From Pseudaeromonas sp963677375 (GTDB taxonomy: Bacteria; Pseudomonadota; Gammaproteobacteria; Enterobacterales; Aeromonadaceae), in the NCBI GenBank assembly GCA_963677375.2, contig CAXXIF010000002.1:1-64000 (forward strand): a DNA stretch of 64,000 nt. Reading direction: 5' to 3'. Below the pieces are notes generated by a model, which saw nothing but the letters and a program-made list of their open reading frames with translations, was not told the origin of the DNA and searched no databases. Both the position numbers and the translations under genes were made by a program. Positions within the stretch are counted from its first letter, which is position 1. Every line of letters begins with the position of its first letter. Positions 17,931 to 27,089 of the stretch are shown piece by piece.

Positions 17931-19493
17931 TCAGGCCTTTTGGTGTTGTAACAAACTCTGCATCACCGAGCTATTTACCAGAACCTTACCGCTGTCAAAA
18001 CCATAAATATCATCCCGGAATTGCAACATGCCGTTGGCATCCACCCAACTGCGCCAGTAGACGGTATACACGGGGACTGGTGTTGTTAATGGCACCCATT
18101 TAGTCTCTTTACTTTGTAAAATAGAATCCAGCTTTGACTTACTCCATTTTGAGTCGTTCAATAATAACTCGGCCAGATCGGCGGACTGCTCCACGCGTAC
18201 ACATCCGGAGCTGATTGCGCGTAAGTCGTTATTGAACAATCTGGGTTTGGATGTTGAGTGCAAGTAGATAGACTCATTATTTGGCAGATAAAATTTATAG
18301 AGTCCCAAGGCATTATGATTGCCTGGTTGCTGGCGGAGGCGATAAGGGAAGCCAGAGCTAATCGCATCGTTCAGAGTAATGGAAGCGGGATCAACTTTGA
18401 CACCATCGTAGTCATAAATATCAAAACGCTCTTTCACCAGATAATTCGGATCATGAGTCAGCTTGGGAACTATATCTTTCTGCAAAATGGTCGTGGGAAC
18501 ATGCCAGGGTGGATTGAGTACTACACTGGCAATCTCGCTGGAGAGGATCGGGGTCTGACGTTTTAGCTGACCAACGATGACACGGCTCGTCAGTAGCTGG
18601 TGTTCCCCTTCCAGCACACGTAACTGATACTCAGGCAAGTTGACCAGAACATAGCGACCACCATCGAGTTGATCCCCAACATCCTGCCGCAAGAGGGTCC
18701 TTGCCAAGATAATGGCTTTCTGCTCCGGCGGTACGGCCAACCAAGCTACTGTCTTACGACCAATGACACCGTCATCCGCTAAACCATGAGCGCGCTGAAA
18801 TTCTTTAATTGACTCCACGGCGGCATCATCATAAATCAGACTGTTATCGGTTTGCGTGACCTGCTGCCATCGAGAAAGAGCCTGTTTGATAGCCAGCATG
18901 GCATCGCTACTCTCCCCAGGGTGTAAACGAACATCGGGGATCTGCGGCCAAGGCTGCTGTCGAGCCATATCCAACAAATTACTCAGCCGCTGACGCATAG
19001 CCAGATAATGGGGAGCCTTGGGCTGCAAAGAGGTAACTTCGGGCAACAGCCCCCCTTGTTGCAATAAAAGCAGGTACTCATCATTGTCAGCTTGTGTTGG
19101 CTGGAGATTGAACTTGCGCAGATTGATCCGCTCTCGAGCATCCCAACTCAGCTGATGCCACTGACTGCGAAACCGCTTCAACGTCATGAATGACTCAGCA
19201 AACAAGCGCCCCTGCGTCGTTGTATCTCGGCTACTGATCAACTCAAGCCATAGTTCATTCAAACGAGGATGGACATTGGCGACGGCCAATTCCAGCAATT
19301 GTTGGGCAAGCTCTTGCCGTATGGCTTCACTCGGCAAGGGATAGACTGCTGCCGCAGACACCGCAAATGGCGCAAGCGCATCACCGGAGGTCACATCAGG
19401 CGGAGTTGATTCTGCAGCCGCTGTATGACCAAACATAGCGATTACGAGCAGCCAATACGCGATGCTTCGCCCGTTGACTTTCTTATCTAACAT
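17931..19493 (-). CDS. ldtD: L,D-transpeptidase YcbB/LdtD
   Basis: The 520-residue periplasmic enzyme forms 3-3 cross-links in peptidoglycan. N-terminal signal sequence (IAYWLLVIAMFGHTAAA). A peptidoglycan-binding domain-1 lies at about 230-260 (AAVESIKEFQRAHGLADDGVIGRKTVAWL). The YkuD catalytic domain includes YLHSTSKPRLF and SSGCVRV, with nucleophile Cys431. It is shorter than E. coli LdtD (615), mostly in the N-terminal scaffold. The ATG has GGAGG just upstream. It lies upstream of ycbK, but a terminator between them implies separate transcription. Confidence 0.93.
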   Translation of the reverse strand: MLDKKVNGRSIAYWLLVIAMFGHTAAAESTPPDVTSGDALAPFAVSAAAVYPLPSEAIRQELAQQLLELAVANVHPRLNELWLELISSRDTTTQGRLFAESFMTLKRFRSQWHQLSWDARERINLRKFNLQPTQADNDEYLLLLQQGGLLPEVTSLQPKAPHYLAMRQRLSNLLDMARQQPWPQIPDVRLHPGESSDAMLAIKQALSRWQQVTQTDNSLIYDDAAVESIKEFQRAHGLADDGVIGRKTVAWLAVPPEQKAIILARTLLRQDVGDQLDGGRYVLVNLPEYQLRVLEGEHQLLTSRVIVGQLKRQTPILSSEIASVVLNPPWHVPTTILQKDIVPKLTHDPNYLVKERFDIYDYDGVKVDPASITLNDAISSGFPYRLRQQPGNHNALGLYKFYLPNNESIYLHSTSKPRLFNNDLRAISSGCVRVEQSADLAELLLNDSKWSKSKLDSILQSKETKWVPLTTPVPVYTVYWRSWVDANGMLQFRDDIYGFDSGKVLVNSSVMQSLLQHQKA

Positions 19494-19821
19494 CCTGCCT
19501 CCATGGTGAGGAGCTCATAGTCCTGCACACTCTGTTAATACATCCTGTCTTGCAGGGAACTGGTTCCATACCAGCCTGTTGCAGTGTTTCGGTTTCACAA
19601 CGAGCTGTCAATCCAGTGATTCGCTTTCCATAGAAGCCATGATCCATATCACAACCCATCCCCTATGCACCATAAACGGCAGTACCCGCGACGAGTTACC
19701 GTCATAGGGAGCGGTGTCGCATAGTGTCACAGAACATATGTTTATAACTAAATGTCACTTCCGATTACTGTTTATATGATTAATCTAAACTTATCTGCTG
19801 AAAAACTTAAGGGACAGCACC
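19494..19821 (+). other. Intergenic region upstream of cysK
   Basis: This 328-base gap holds the divergent ldtD and cysK promoters. The 90 bases before cysK are AT-rich (several TTTATA/TAATCT tracts), as in CysB-activated promoters. I could not assign a convincing CysB site or -35 box. Bases 19775-19780 (TATGAT) are a possible -10. Confidence 0.4.
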
Positions 19822-20790
19822 ATGAGCAAAGTGTACGAAGATAACTCGCTGACGATCGGCAATACCCCCTTGGTCAAACTTAACCGGGTCAACAAGGGCC
19901 GCATCCTTGCAAAGATTGAGAGCCGTAACCCCAGTTTCAGCGTCAAATGCCGGATTGGTGCCAACATGATCTGGGATGCAGAGAAAAAGGGGTTACTCAA
20001 ACCGGGGAAAGAGATTATTGAGCCCACCAGTGGTAACACGGGTATCGCTCTGGCTTTTGTCGCTGCCTCTCGTGGCTATGCTATCACCTTAACCATGCCA
20101 GCAACCATGAGCCTTGAACGACGTAAATTATTGAAAGCCTTAGGCGCAAATCTAGTACTAACTGAAGGCCCGTTAGGCATGAAAGGGGCTGTAGCCAAAG
20201 CCGAAGAAATTCGCGATTCCGATCCTGAAAAATATATTCTGCTGCAACAGTTCGATAACCCGGCGAATCCAGAGATCCACGTCCAGACCACTGGACCCGA
20301 GATTTGGGATGCAACCGATGGCGATGTCGATGTCATAGTTGCTGGTGTCGGTACCGGCGGGACCATCACCGGAATATCTCGCTACCTCAAGCAAATCAGA
20401 GGAAAAGCGATCATCAGTGTGGCCGTCGAACCCCAAGAGTCTCCGGTCATTAGTCAAAAGTTGGCAGGTGAAGAGATCAAACCAGGGCCACATAAGATCC
20501 AGGGCATTGGTGCTGGTTTCATCCCTGGGAACCTGGATCTATCACTACTGGATCGTGTTGAACAGGTGACCAGTGATGAGGCGGTTGAGATGGCTCGCCG
20601 CTTGATGCAAGAGGAAGGTATTCTCGCCGGGATCAGTTCCGGAGCAGCCGTCGTTGCCGCAAACCGCATCGCTGAATTACCGGAATTTAAAGACAAAACC
20701 ATTGTAGTCATTCTGCCTAGTTCTGGTGAACGTTATCTTTCCAGCGTGCTATTTCAGGGACAATTTGGCGAACAAGAGCTGCAGGCCTGA
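19822..20790 (+). CDS. cysK: Cysteine synthase A (O-acetylserine sulfhydrylase)
   Basis: The 322-residue PLP enzyme makes L-cysteine from O-acetylserine and sulfide. The PLP lysine is Lys42 in NPSFSVKCRIG, the same position as E. coli CysK. The asparagine loop PTSGNTG, the glycine-rich GVGTGGTITG and the SSGAAVVAA phosphate/active-site region are intact. Monocistronic, with a strong terminator directly downstream and ptsH next, matching the cysK-ptsH order of E. coli. Confidence 0.98.
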   Translation: MSKVYEDNSLTIGNTPLVKLNRVNKGRILAKIESRNPSFSVKCRIGANMIWDAEKKGLLKPGKEIIEPTSGNTGIALAFVAASRGYAITLTMPATMSLERRKLLKALGANLVLTEGPLGMKGAVAKAEEIRDSDPEKYILLQQFDNPANPEIHVQTTGPEIWDATDGDVDVIVAGVGTGGTITGISRYLKQIRGKAIISVAVEPQESPVISQKLAGEEIKPGPHKIQGIGAGFIPGNLDLSLLDRVEQVTSDEAVEMARRLMQEEGILAGISSGAAVVAANRIAELPEFKDKTIVVILPSSGERYLSSVLFQGQFGEQELQA

Positions 20791-20815
20791 TCCAAAGCTA
20801 ATTTTTAATATAAAT

Positions 20816-20847
20816 AAAGGCGCCGATTTATCCGGCGCCTTTTTTTC
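20816..20847 (+). terminator. Intrinsic terminator of cysK
   Basis: AAAGGCGCCG / CGGCGCCTTT stem, 7-base loop, then T5. Confidence 0.93.
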
Positions 20848-20930
20848 GTGCTATATACCCAAAAGAAGCTATCTTGGACTTATTTCACGATAAGAAATAT
20901 GGTGCAAGCACGTAGCAATCTAGTTATAAG

Positions 20931-21167
20931 CAAAACGTTTCATTTGCCTTCCTTGACTTGGCGCAAGGGTTTTCAAGGCTAACGTATCAAAAGGTAACGC
21001 ATGGATATTTTTTGTTGCATCCTAACATTGCGGTCTTTTGCCAATCACGAGAGCAGGGCATAATCCGGGGCAGTTAGGTCTTTCTGGTCATATAATTATC
21101 AACAACCAAACATGCCAGCAAGAATCAGACGCGCAAGTATCGCTAGACGGTTTTAGGAACCGATTCA
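20931..21167 (+). promoter_or_regulatory. ptsHI-crr upstream region with two Cra-like sites
   Basis: The 414-base cysK-ptsH gap contains two 12-mers resembling the Cra (FruR) palindrome TGAAACGTTTCA. They are CAAAACGTTTCA at 20931-20942 (10 of 12) and GGAACCGATTCA at 21156-21167 (9-10 of 12, 37 bases before the ptsH start). In E. coli the pts operon is controlled by Cra, CRP and Mlc. I saw no clear CRP site. No small gene was found in this gap. Assignments are by eye. Confidence 0.4.
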
Positions 21168-21204
21168 ACGCCTGAAACCATCATCAACAACATTGGGGTG
21201 AAAA

Positions 21205-21462
21205 ATGTTTGAGAAATCTGTAGTTATTACTGCTGAAAATGGCCTTCATACTCGTCCGGCTGCCCAGTTCGTGAAAGAAGCCAAAGAGTTTCAAAGTGAA
21301 ATTACCGTGGTAAGTGGCGGCAAATCAGCCAGCGCCAAGAGCTTATTCAAACTGCAGACGCTGGGTCTGACCAAGGGAACCACGGTAACCATCAAGGCTG
21401 ATGGTGCTGATGCACAGAAAGCTGTAGAAAAATTGGTCGCACTGATGGCTGAGCTGGAATAA
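21205..21462 (+). CDS. ptsH: Phosphocarrier protein HPr
   Basis: The 85-residue cytosolic phosphocarrier of the sugar phosphotransferase system. The phospho-acceptor His15 lies in ENGLHTRPAAQFV, and Ser46 lies in SASAKSLFKLQ. It accepts phosphate from enzyme I and passes it to EIIA proteins such as Crr. First gene of ptsH-ptsI-crr, with a GGGGTGA ribosome site just upstream and ptsI 53 bases on. Confidence 0.98.
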   Translation: MFEKSVVITAENGLHTRPAAQFVKEAKEFQSEITVVSGGKSASAKSLFKLQTLGLTKGTTVTIKADGADAQKAVEKLVALMAELE

Positions 21463-21515
21463 TTCCAGCTCTCCCTTCGGCATTCTGGCATCCACACACA
21501 ACTACAGGTACGGCT

Positions 21516-23243
21516 ATGATTTCTGGAATTCTGGCATCTCCGGGTATCGCCTTCGCTAAGGCGCTGTTGCTCAAAGAAGATGAGATCGTCATCAATAACG
21601 AATCCGTTGCAGAAGCCAACATCGAGAATGAGGTTCAACGTTTCTTCGATGCTCGCAGCAAATCTTCTCAACAACTTGAAGCCATCAAAGAGATGGCAGG
21701 GCGCACATTTGGTGAAGAGAAAGAGGCTATCTTCGAAGGGCACATCATGCTGCTCGAAGATGAAGAACTCGAAGGCGATATTGTCACCCTGATCCGTGAC
21801 GAACGATTCAGCGCTGAAAAAGCCATTCACCAAGCCATCGAGCAATATGCATCCATGATGGCTGAGCTGGACGATCCTTATCTGCGTGAGCGAGCCACTG
21901 ACTTCCGTGATATCGGTACTCGCCTGGTGAAAAACGCCTTGGGTATGGAGATCGTCAACCTCAGCACCATTGATGAAGAAGTCATTCTGGTTGCCCACGA
22001 TTTGACACCGTCTGAAACCGCCCAGATCAATCTGAATTTTGTCCGCGGTTTCGTCACCGATATCGGTGGTCGGACGTCACATACCTCAATCATGGCCCGT
22101 TCACTGGAATTACCTGCTATCGTAGGTACCAATGACATCACCAAACAGGTTAAATCTGGTGATTTCCTGGTTCTTGATGCCCTGCAGAACAGTGTGCTGA
22201 TTAATCCTAGCGATGAACAACTGAAAAAGTTGAAAGATGCTCAGGCCAAGTTTTTAGCTGAAAAAGCCGAGCTGGCAAAGCTCAAAGAGCTGCCAGCCGA
22301 AACAACCGACGGCCATCGTGTCGAAGTCTGTTCCAATATCGGTACTATCAAAGATATGGATGGCGCTCACCGGAATGGTGCTGAAGGCGTTGGTCTATAC
22401 CGTACCGAATTCCTGTTCATGGATCGTGAGTCCTTGCCTTCCGAGGAAGAGCAGTACCAAGCCTATAAGGAAGTTGCTGAATCCATGCCGGATCACCCAA
22501 TCATTGTCCGGACTATGGACATCGGTGGTGATAAGGAACTTCCCTATATGAAGTTCCCGAAGGAAATGAACCCCTTCCTGGGATGGCGTGCAGTGCGTAT
22601 TTTCTTTGATCGCAAAGACATCATGCACACCCAACTGCGCGCCATCCTGCGGGCATCCGCCTATGGCAAGCTGCGCATCATGTTCCCGATGATTATTTCT
22701 GTCGAAGAATTACGTGCGTTGAAACAAGAAATTGTCGAACTGAAAGCAGAGCTACGTAACGAGCAGTTGCCGTTTGATGAAACCATTGAAGTCGGTGTCA
22801 TGATTGAAACGCCAGCCGCAGCCGTGATCGCCCGACATTTGGCGAAAGAAGCTGATTTCTTCTCCATCGGCACCAATGACCTCACCCAATACACATTGGC
22901 TGTTGATCGTGGTAATGAATTGATTTCAGGCTTGTATAACCCGCTGTCCCCCTCTGTCCTGACCCTGATCAAACAGGTCATCGACGCATCTCATGCCGAA
23001 GGCAAGTGGACAGGCATGTGTGGTGAACTCGCAGGTGATGATCGAGCCTCTCTGCTGCTGCTGGGGATGGGCTTGGATGAGTTCTCTATGAGTGCTATGT
23101 CTATCCCACGCGTGAAGCAACTGATTCGCAGCGCCAATTATACAGAAGTCAAAGCAATGGCTGACCAAGCCCTGGCCTGTGCTACCATTGCAGAAGTGGA
23201 AGCCGTGCTGGATACCTTTGTGAAGCAAAAGGCTGTCTGTTAA
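21516..23243 (+). CDS. ptsI: PTS enzyme I (phosphoenolpyruvate-protein phosphotransferase)
   Basis: The 575-residue enzyme autophosphorylates from PEP and phosphorylates HPr. The N-terminal swivelling domain carries His189 (GGRTSHTSIMARSLELPAIVG), the E. coli position. The C-terminal PEP-binding barrel has MDIGGDKELPY, RAILRAS, DFFSIGTNDLTQY and the active-site cysteine in GMCGELAGD. Length is the same as E. coli EI. Lies between ptsH and crr in one operon. Confidence 0.98.
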   Translation: MISGILASPGIAFAKALLLKEDEIVINNESVAEANIENEVQRFFDARSKSSQQLEAIKEMAGRTFGEEKEAIFEGHIMLLEDEELEGDIVTLIRDERFSAEKAIHQAIEQYASMMAELDDPYLRERATDFRDIGTRLVKNALGMEIVNLSTIDEEVILVAHDLTPSETAQINLNFVRGFVTDIGGRTSHTSIMARSLELPAIVGTNDITKQVKSGDFLVLDALQNSVLINPSDEQLKKLKDAQAKFLAEKAELAKLKELPAETTDGHRVEVCSNIGTIKDMDGAHRNGAEGVGLYRTEFLFMDRESLPSEEEQYQAYKEVAESMPDHPIIVRTMDIGGDKELPYMKFPKEMNPFLGWRAVRIFFDRKDIMHTQLRAILRASAYGKLRIMFPMIISVEELRALKQEIVELKAELRNEQLPFDETIEVGVMIETPAAAVIARHLAKEADFFSIGTNDLTQYTLAVDRGNELISGLYNPLSPSVLTLIKQVIDASHAEGKWTGMCGELAGDDRASLLLLGMGLDEFSMSAMSIPRVKQLIRSANYTEVKAMADQALACATIAEVEAVLDTFVKQKAVC

Positions 23244-23287
23244 TATCACTGCATATAAGATAAAAACAACTCTTAGGAGCTAACGCT

Positions 23288-23797
23288 ATGGGTTTGTTCG
23301 ACAAACTGAGACGACTGGTATCTGATGACAGCACTGACACCAGCGGGATCGAAATTTTTGCCCCGCTGTCAGGTGAAATCATCCCGATTGAAGATGTGCC
23401 TGATGTGGTTTTTGCCGAGAAGATTGTTGGTGATGGTATTGCTATCAAGCCAGCAGGCAACAAGATGGTCGCGCCTTGTGATGGTACCATCGGCAAGATC
23501 TTCGAAACCAATCATGCTTTCTCTATCGAGTCAGATACTGGCATCGAATTATTTGTGCACTTCGGGATTGATACCGTCGAGCTCAAGGGTGAAGGCTTTA
23601 CCCGTATCGCCGCTGAAGGTCAGCAGGTGAAACGGGGTGATACCGTCATCGAGTTTGATCTGGCATTGCTGGAAGCCAAGGCAAAATCAACGCTGACACC
23701 TGTCGTCATCTCCAACATGGATGACATCAAGGAGCTGATCAAGCTCAATGGTGCCGTAACCGTTGGTGAAACACCGGTCATGCGAATCAAGAAGTAA
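23288..23797 (+). CDS. crr: Glucose-specific PTS component EIIA-Glc
   Basis: The 169-residue phosphocarrier carries phosphate to EIIBC-Glc and regulates adenylate cyclase and non-PTS permeases. His76 (NHAFSIES) and the phosphorylated His91 (LFVHFGID) form the active site. The amphipathic N-terminus MGLFDKLRRLVSDD is the membrane-anchoring helix seen in enteric proteins. An AGGAGC ribosome site precedes it. Last gene of ptsHI-crr; terminator at 23815. Confidence 0.98.
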   Translation: MGLFDKLRRLVSDDSTDTSGIEIFAPLSGEIIPIEDVPDVVFAEKIVGDGIAIKPAGNKMVAPCDGTIGKIFETNHAFSIESDTGIELFVHFGIDTVELKGEGFTRIAAEGQQVKRGDTVIEFDLALLEAKAKSTLTPVVISNMDDIKELIKLNGAVTVGETPVMRIKK

Positions 23798-23814
23798 TTA
23801 TTCTTCTGTTATAA

Positions 23815-23840
23815 AAACCCGCCTCTTGGCGGGTTTTTTT
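23815..23840 (+). terminator. Intrinsic terminator of ptsHI-crr
   Basis: AAACCCGCC / GGCGGGTTT stem with a TCTT loop and T7. Confidence 0.93.
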
Positions 23841-23857
23841 ATGCTCAAAATCTCTGT

Positions 23858-24721
23858 TCAGCGCGAGCGACGCCGGATCACCCCTTCCTGAATGGTTGTG
23901 GCAACCAGCTTGCCTTCCCGGGTAAAGAACTGGCCCCGCACCAAACCTCGTCCGCCAGAAGCACTAGGGCTATCTACTGCATATAGCAGCCAGTCATCAA
24001 ATCGAAACTCGCGATGAAACCACATGGCATGATCGATGGTTGCCACCTGCAGGCCTGCATCAAAAAAAGCGACACCATGAGGTTGTAATGACGTCGGTAA
24101 AAAATTGAAGTCTGAAGCATAGGCCAGCAAATAGCGATGTATCGCCTGCTCATCTGGCATCTGGCCATTCGCCCGGAACCAGACATGACGCTTCGGCGGG
24201 CAGACTTCAGCGCGCAGCGGGTTCACGAAGCTAACAGGGCGCATCTCGATCGGTTTATCGCTGAGCAGCTTGTCATGCAAAAAAGCGGGAATAAATGCTT
24301 TCAGCTCTTGTGCCCACTCCAACTCACTTTTGAGCCCTTCAGGACCAGGGACTTGCGGCATCTCATCCTGATGTTCCAACCCTGGCTCTTCAAGCTGAAA
24401 TGACGCGTTTAGATAAAAAATGGGCTTCCCGTGCTGGATAGCCTGCACACGACGGGTCGAGACCGTATTGCCGTCACGAATATGCTCAACCTCATAGAGG
24501 ATTGGGCAACTCACATCGCCAGGGCGCAGGAAATAGCAATGCAGCGAGTGTACCATACGCTCCTGCTCAACCGTTTGCTGAGCCGCAGAGAGAGCCTGCC
24601 CCATGACTTGTCCACCGAATACAGCGCCAAATCCCAGATCCTGGCTTTGTCCTCGAAAATGTCCCTCTTCAATACGCTCCAGCGCCAACTGAGCAAGAAG
24701 ATCATGGAGTACTTGTGTCAT
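23858..24721 (-). CDS. tesB: Acyl-CoA thioesterase II
   Basis: The 287-residue double-hotdog thioesterase hydrolyses medium- and long-chain acyl-CoA. Asp204 (YASDFNFLPT), Thr228 (QVATIDHAMWFH) and Gln278 (ATTIQEGVIRRR) are all at the E. coli TesB catalytic positions. Convergent with crr and lying downstream of the thr operon terminator. No operon partner. Confidence 0.96.
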   Translation of the reverse strand: MTQVLHDLLAQLALERIEEGHFRGQSQDLGFGAVFGGQVMGQALSAAQQTVEQERMVHSLHCYFLRPGDVSCPILYEVEHIRDGNTVSTRRVQAIQHGKPIFYLNASFQLEEPGLEHQDEMPQVPGPEGLKSELEWAQELKAFIPAFLHDKLLSDKPIEMRPVSFVNPLRAEVCPPKRHVWFRANGQMPDEQAIHRYLLAYASDFNFLPTSLQPHGVAFFDAGLQVATIDHAMWFHREFRFDDWLLYAVDSPSASGGRGLVRGQFFTREGKLVATTIQEGVIRRRSR

Positions 24722-24812
24722 GTCATGGCTCTCAACTAGAAGAAGATGTCAGGCAGGCTAGCAGATTGCTTAGAAATTTAGAATTTTGGCGCCGGAACGG
24801 AGCGAAAAAAAA

Positions 24813-24832
24813 CGGGCAGCCAAGGCTGCCCG
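24813..24832 (-). terminator. Terminator of the thr operon
   Basis: CGGGCAGCC / GGCTGCCCG stem with a 2-base AA loop. On the minus strand it is followed by T8, 18 bases past thrC. Confidence 0.92.
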
Positions 24833-24849
24833 CTTCATGCGTAATGAAC

Positions 24850-26121
24850 TTATGCTTTCAACAAATACGTTCGCAAAGCGGAGAAATCAGCATCCATTTC
24901 ATCCGACAGCAGTTCTAGATCGGCTCGCTCGGCCAGTGGTGCCGGCAGGTCTAATGTGATCTCAAGGATGGACTCGACACTCTCCTTAAACTTGGCCGGA
25001 TGGGCGGTACACAAGAAAATACCGGCTTCATCTGCACTCAGTTGGCTTTGCAGCAGATCCCAGGCAATGGCGCCATGGGGTTCGCACAGGTAGCCTTGAG
25101 CGAACAGGCGCTTGAGGGCGTCTTCAGTTTCAGCATCACTGCGTGAACCCGAAGCCAGACTCTTCAGATCCCAGCCCTTCACCTTGAACAACTCTTCGAC
25201 ACGAGGCCAGTTATTCGGGCGGCTGACATCCATCGCATTAGACAGCGTGGCAACCGTCGCTTTCGGATCCCAGGTTCCCTGCTGCAGGTAGCGAGGGACT
25301 GTATCGTTGGCATTGGTGGCGACCATGAAGCGCTTCACGGGGAGCCCCAGCGCCTTAGCGATCAAACCGGCAGTCAAATTACCAAAGTTACCGGACGGCA
25401 CAGCAATCACCGCCTGGGCCCGTTTTTCGGCCGGCAATTGCGCCACCGCCTCAAAGTAATAACAGACCTGAGCCAGCAAACGACTGATATTGATCGAGTT
25501 CGCGGAGTTCAGGCCGATGGCCTGTTTCAGCTCCTCATCATCAAAGGCTTGCTTGACCAGTGCCTGACAGTCATCGAAGGCACCATGAACCGCGATAGTG
25601 CGGATATTGCCGCCCAGCGTGCAGAACAGTTTTTCCTGCAACGGACTGATCTTGCCCTTCGGGTAGAGGATCACCACCTCGATATTCGGCAAGCCATAGA
25701 AAGCATGGGCTACGGCCGCCCCTGTATCCCCGGAGGTTGCCGTCAAAATGGTGATCTTCTTGCCATCAGAGACTGCAGTCAGTGATTGGGCCATGAAGCG
25801 ACCACCAAAATCCTTGAATGCCAGAGTCGGGCCATGAAATAGCTCTAGGGCATACTGATTGTCCCCGACCTTGACCAACGGCGCCGGGAAGGTAAAGGCA
25901 TTAGCGATGAGCTGGGCCAGCTCCGGCAACTCGTCGCCCAGCAGATGGCGCAGTATGATGGTTGAACGCTCAACCAACGGCTTGGCCAGCAAGAAATCCA
26001 CATCCTCCAGCGGCGCTATGGTTTCCGGGAAGAACAGCCCCTGTTGGCGACCCAAGCCCTGCTTGACGGCTTGAGCAAAATTAACCTGTTCACTGTGATC
26101 TTTGATGTTGTACAGCTTCAT
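24850..26121 (-). CDS. thrC: Threonine synthase
   Basis: The PLP enzyme converts O-phosphohomoserine to threonine. From ATG 26121 (MKLYNIKDHSEQVNFAQAV, as in E. coli) it is 423 residues; the frame extends upstream to 26148 inside thrB without homology. PLP lysine is Lys103 in ELFHGPTLAFKDFGGRF, and the phosphate loop is TSGDTGAAVAHAF. The start lies 13 bases after the thrB stop. Third gene of thrABC. Confidence 0.97.
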   Translation of the reverse strand: MKLYNIKDHSEQVNFAQAVKQGLGRQQGLFFPETIAPLEDVDFLLAKPLVERSTIILRHLLGDELPELAQLIANAFTFPAPLVKVGDNQYALELFHGPTLAFKDFGGRFMAQSLTAVSDGKKITILTATSGDTGAAVAHAFYGLPNIEVVILYPKGKISPLQEKLFCTLGGNIRTIAVHGAFDDCQALVKQAFDDEELKQAIGLNSANSINISRLLAQVCYYFEAVAQLPAEKRAQAVIAVPSGNFGNLTAGLIAKALGLPVKRFMVATNANDTVPRYLQQGTWDPKATVATLSNAMDVSRPNNWPRVEELFKVKGWDLKSLASGSRSDAETEDALKRLFAQGYLCEPHGAIAWDLLQSQLSADEAGIFLCTAHPAKFKESVESILEITLDLPAPLAERADLELLSDEMDADFSALRTYLLKA

Positions 26122-26134
26122 GATCCTGCGTTCC

Positions 26135-27088
26135 TTACTCGATGACATTCACTGTGGTGCCCGCTCTGTCGATACGGCACACATGGCAGAACCCGTCCTG
26201 ATTCTGGATAAAATTGGCTTCCAGCCACTCTTGCATGCGTAGTGCCTGGGACTTATCAGTCATCACTACAAACACGCTGGGGCCAGAACCGGAGATCCCG
26301 GTTGCCAAAGCGCCCGACAGCGCTGCATGCTGACGCACCTCGTTAAAGCCGGGAATCAAGGCCTGACGATAAGGCTCGGCGATAACATCCTTGAGCACGG
26401 AGGCAGCCAATTGATCCTGACCGGTATAACTAGCATGGATGAAGGCTGCCAAGCGACGCCCATAGGTCAGACAATCGCTACGACGATATTGTGCCGGCAG
26501 GATCGCCCGAGCTTCTGCGGTGCTAATGCTGATGCCCGGATAGCAGGAAACCCAGTACCAATGTTCAAAATCGGGGATCGACTGGCTGATGACACCAGCC
26601 TCTTCGATCATCAACTGAATGCCGCCCAGATAGCAAGGCGCCACATTATCAAAATGCACGGAACCCGAGATGCTGCCTTCGAGTTCGCCCATCAGCAACA
26701 ATTGTTCGTCTTTATTCAGGGCAAAATCATGAAAACCGTTCAGACCTTCCAGCGCGGCCACTATGCTGGAAGCACTGGAGCCCAGACCGGAACCGATCGG
26801 CAGATTTTTTTCCAGCACCATATGCAACGGCTGGATGCTGAGCCCCTTCTTCTTCAATGCCTCGGCATAGCCGAGATAGCAGGCATAGACGATGTTCTTT
26901 TGCGGATCGGCAGGCAACTTATGGGCAAAGCGGCCTCGGCATTCTAGGGTAAAGGCTTCCGGACTGGCATGCACTTCAACCCGATCTCCGAGCAGACTCC
27001 CGTCAATCGGGGCCAAAGCAGCCCCGAGCACGTCGAAACCGACACTGACGTTCCCAATCGATGCGGGTGCATAGGCAACAACCGCCAT
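26135..27088 (-). CDS. thrB: Homoserine kinase
   Basis: The 317-residue GHMP-family kinase phosphorylates homoserine. The ATP-binding P-loop is NLPIGSGLGSSASSIVAALEG; the N-terminal PASIGNVSVGFDVLGAAL and C-terminal GISGSGPSVF motifs are present. The start is one base from the thrA stop, so translation is probably coupled. Confidence 0.97.
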   Translation of the reverse strand: MAVVAYAPASIGNVSVGFDVLGAALAPIDGSLLGDRVEVHASPEAFTLECRGRFAHKLPADPQKNIVYACYLGYAEALKKKGLSIQPLHMVLEKNLPIGSGLGSSASSIVAALEGLNGFHDFALNKDEQLLLMGELEGSISGSVHFDNVAPCYLGGIQLMIEEAGVISQSIPDFEHWYWVSCYPGISISTAEARAILPAQYRRSDCLTYGRRLAAFIHASYTGQDQLAASVLKDVIAEPYRQALIPGFNEVRQHAALSGALATGISGSGPSVFVVMTDKSQALRMQEWLEANFIQNQDGFCHVCRIDRAGTTVNVIE

Positions 27089-27089
27089 A

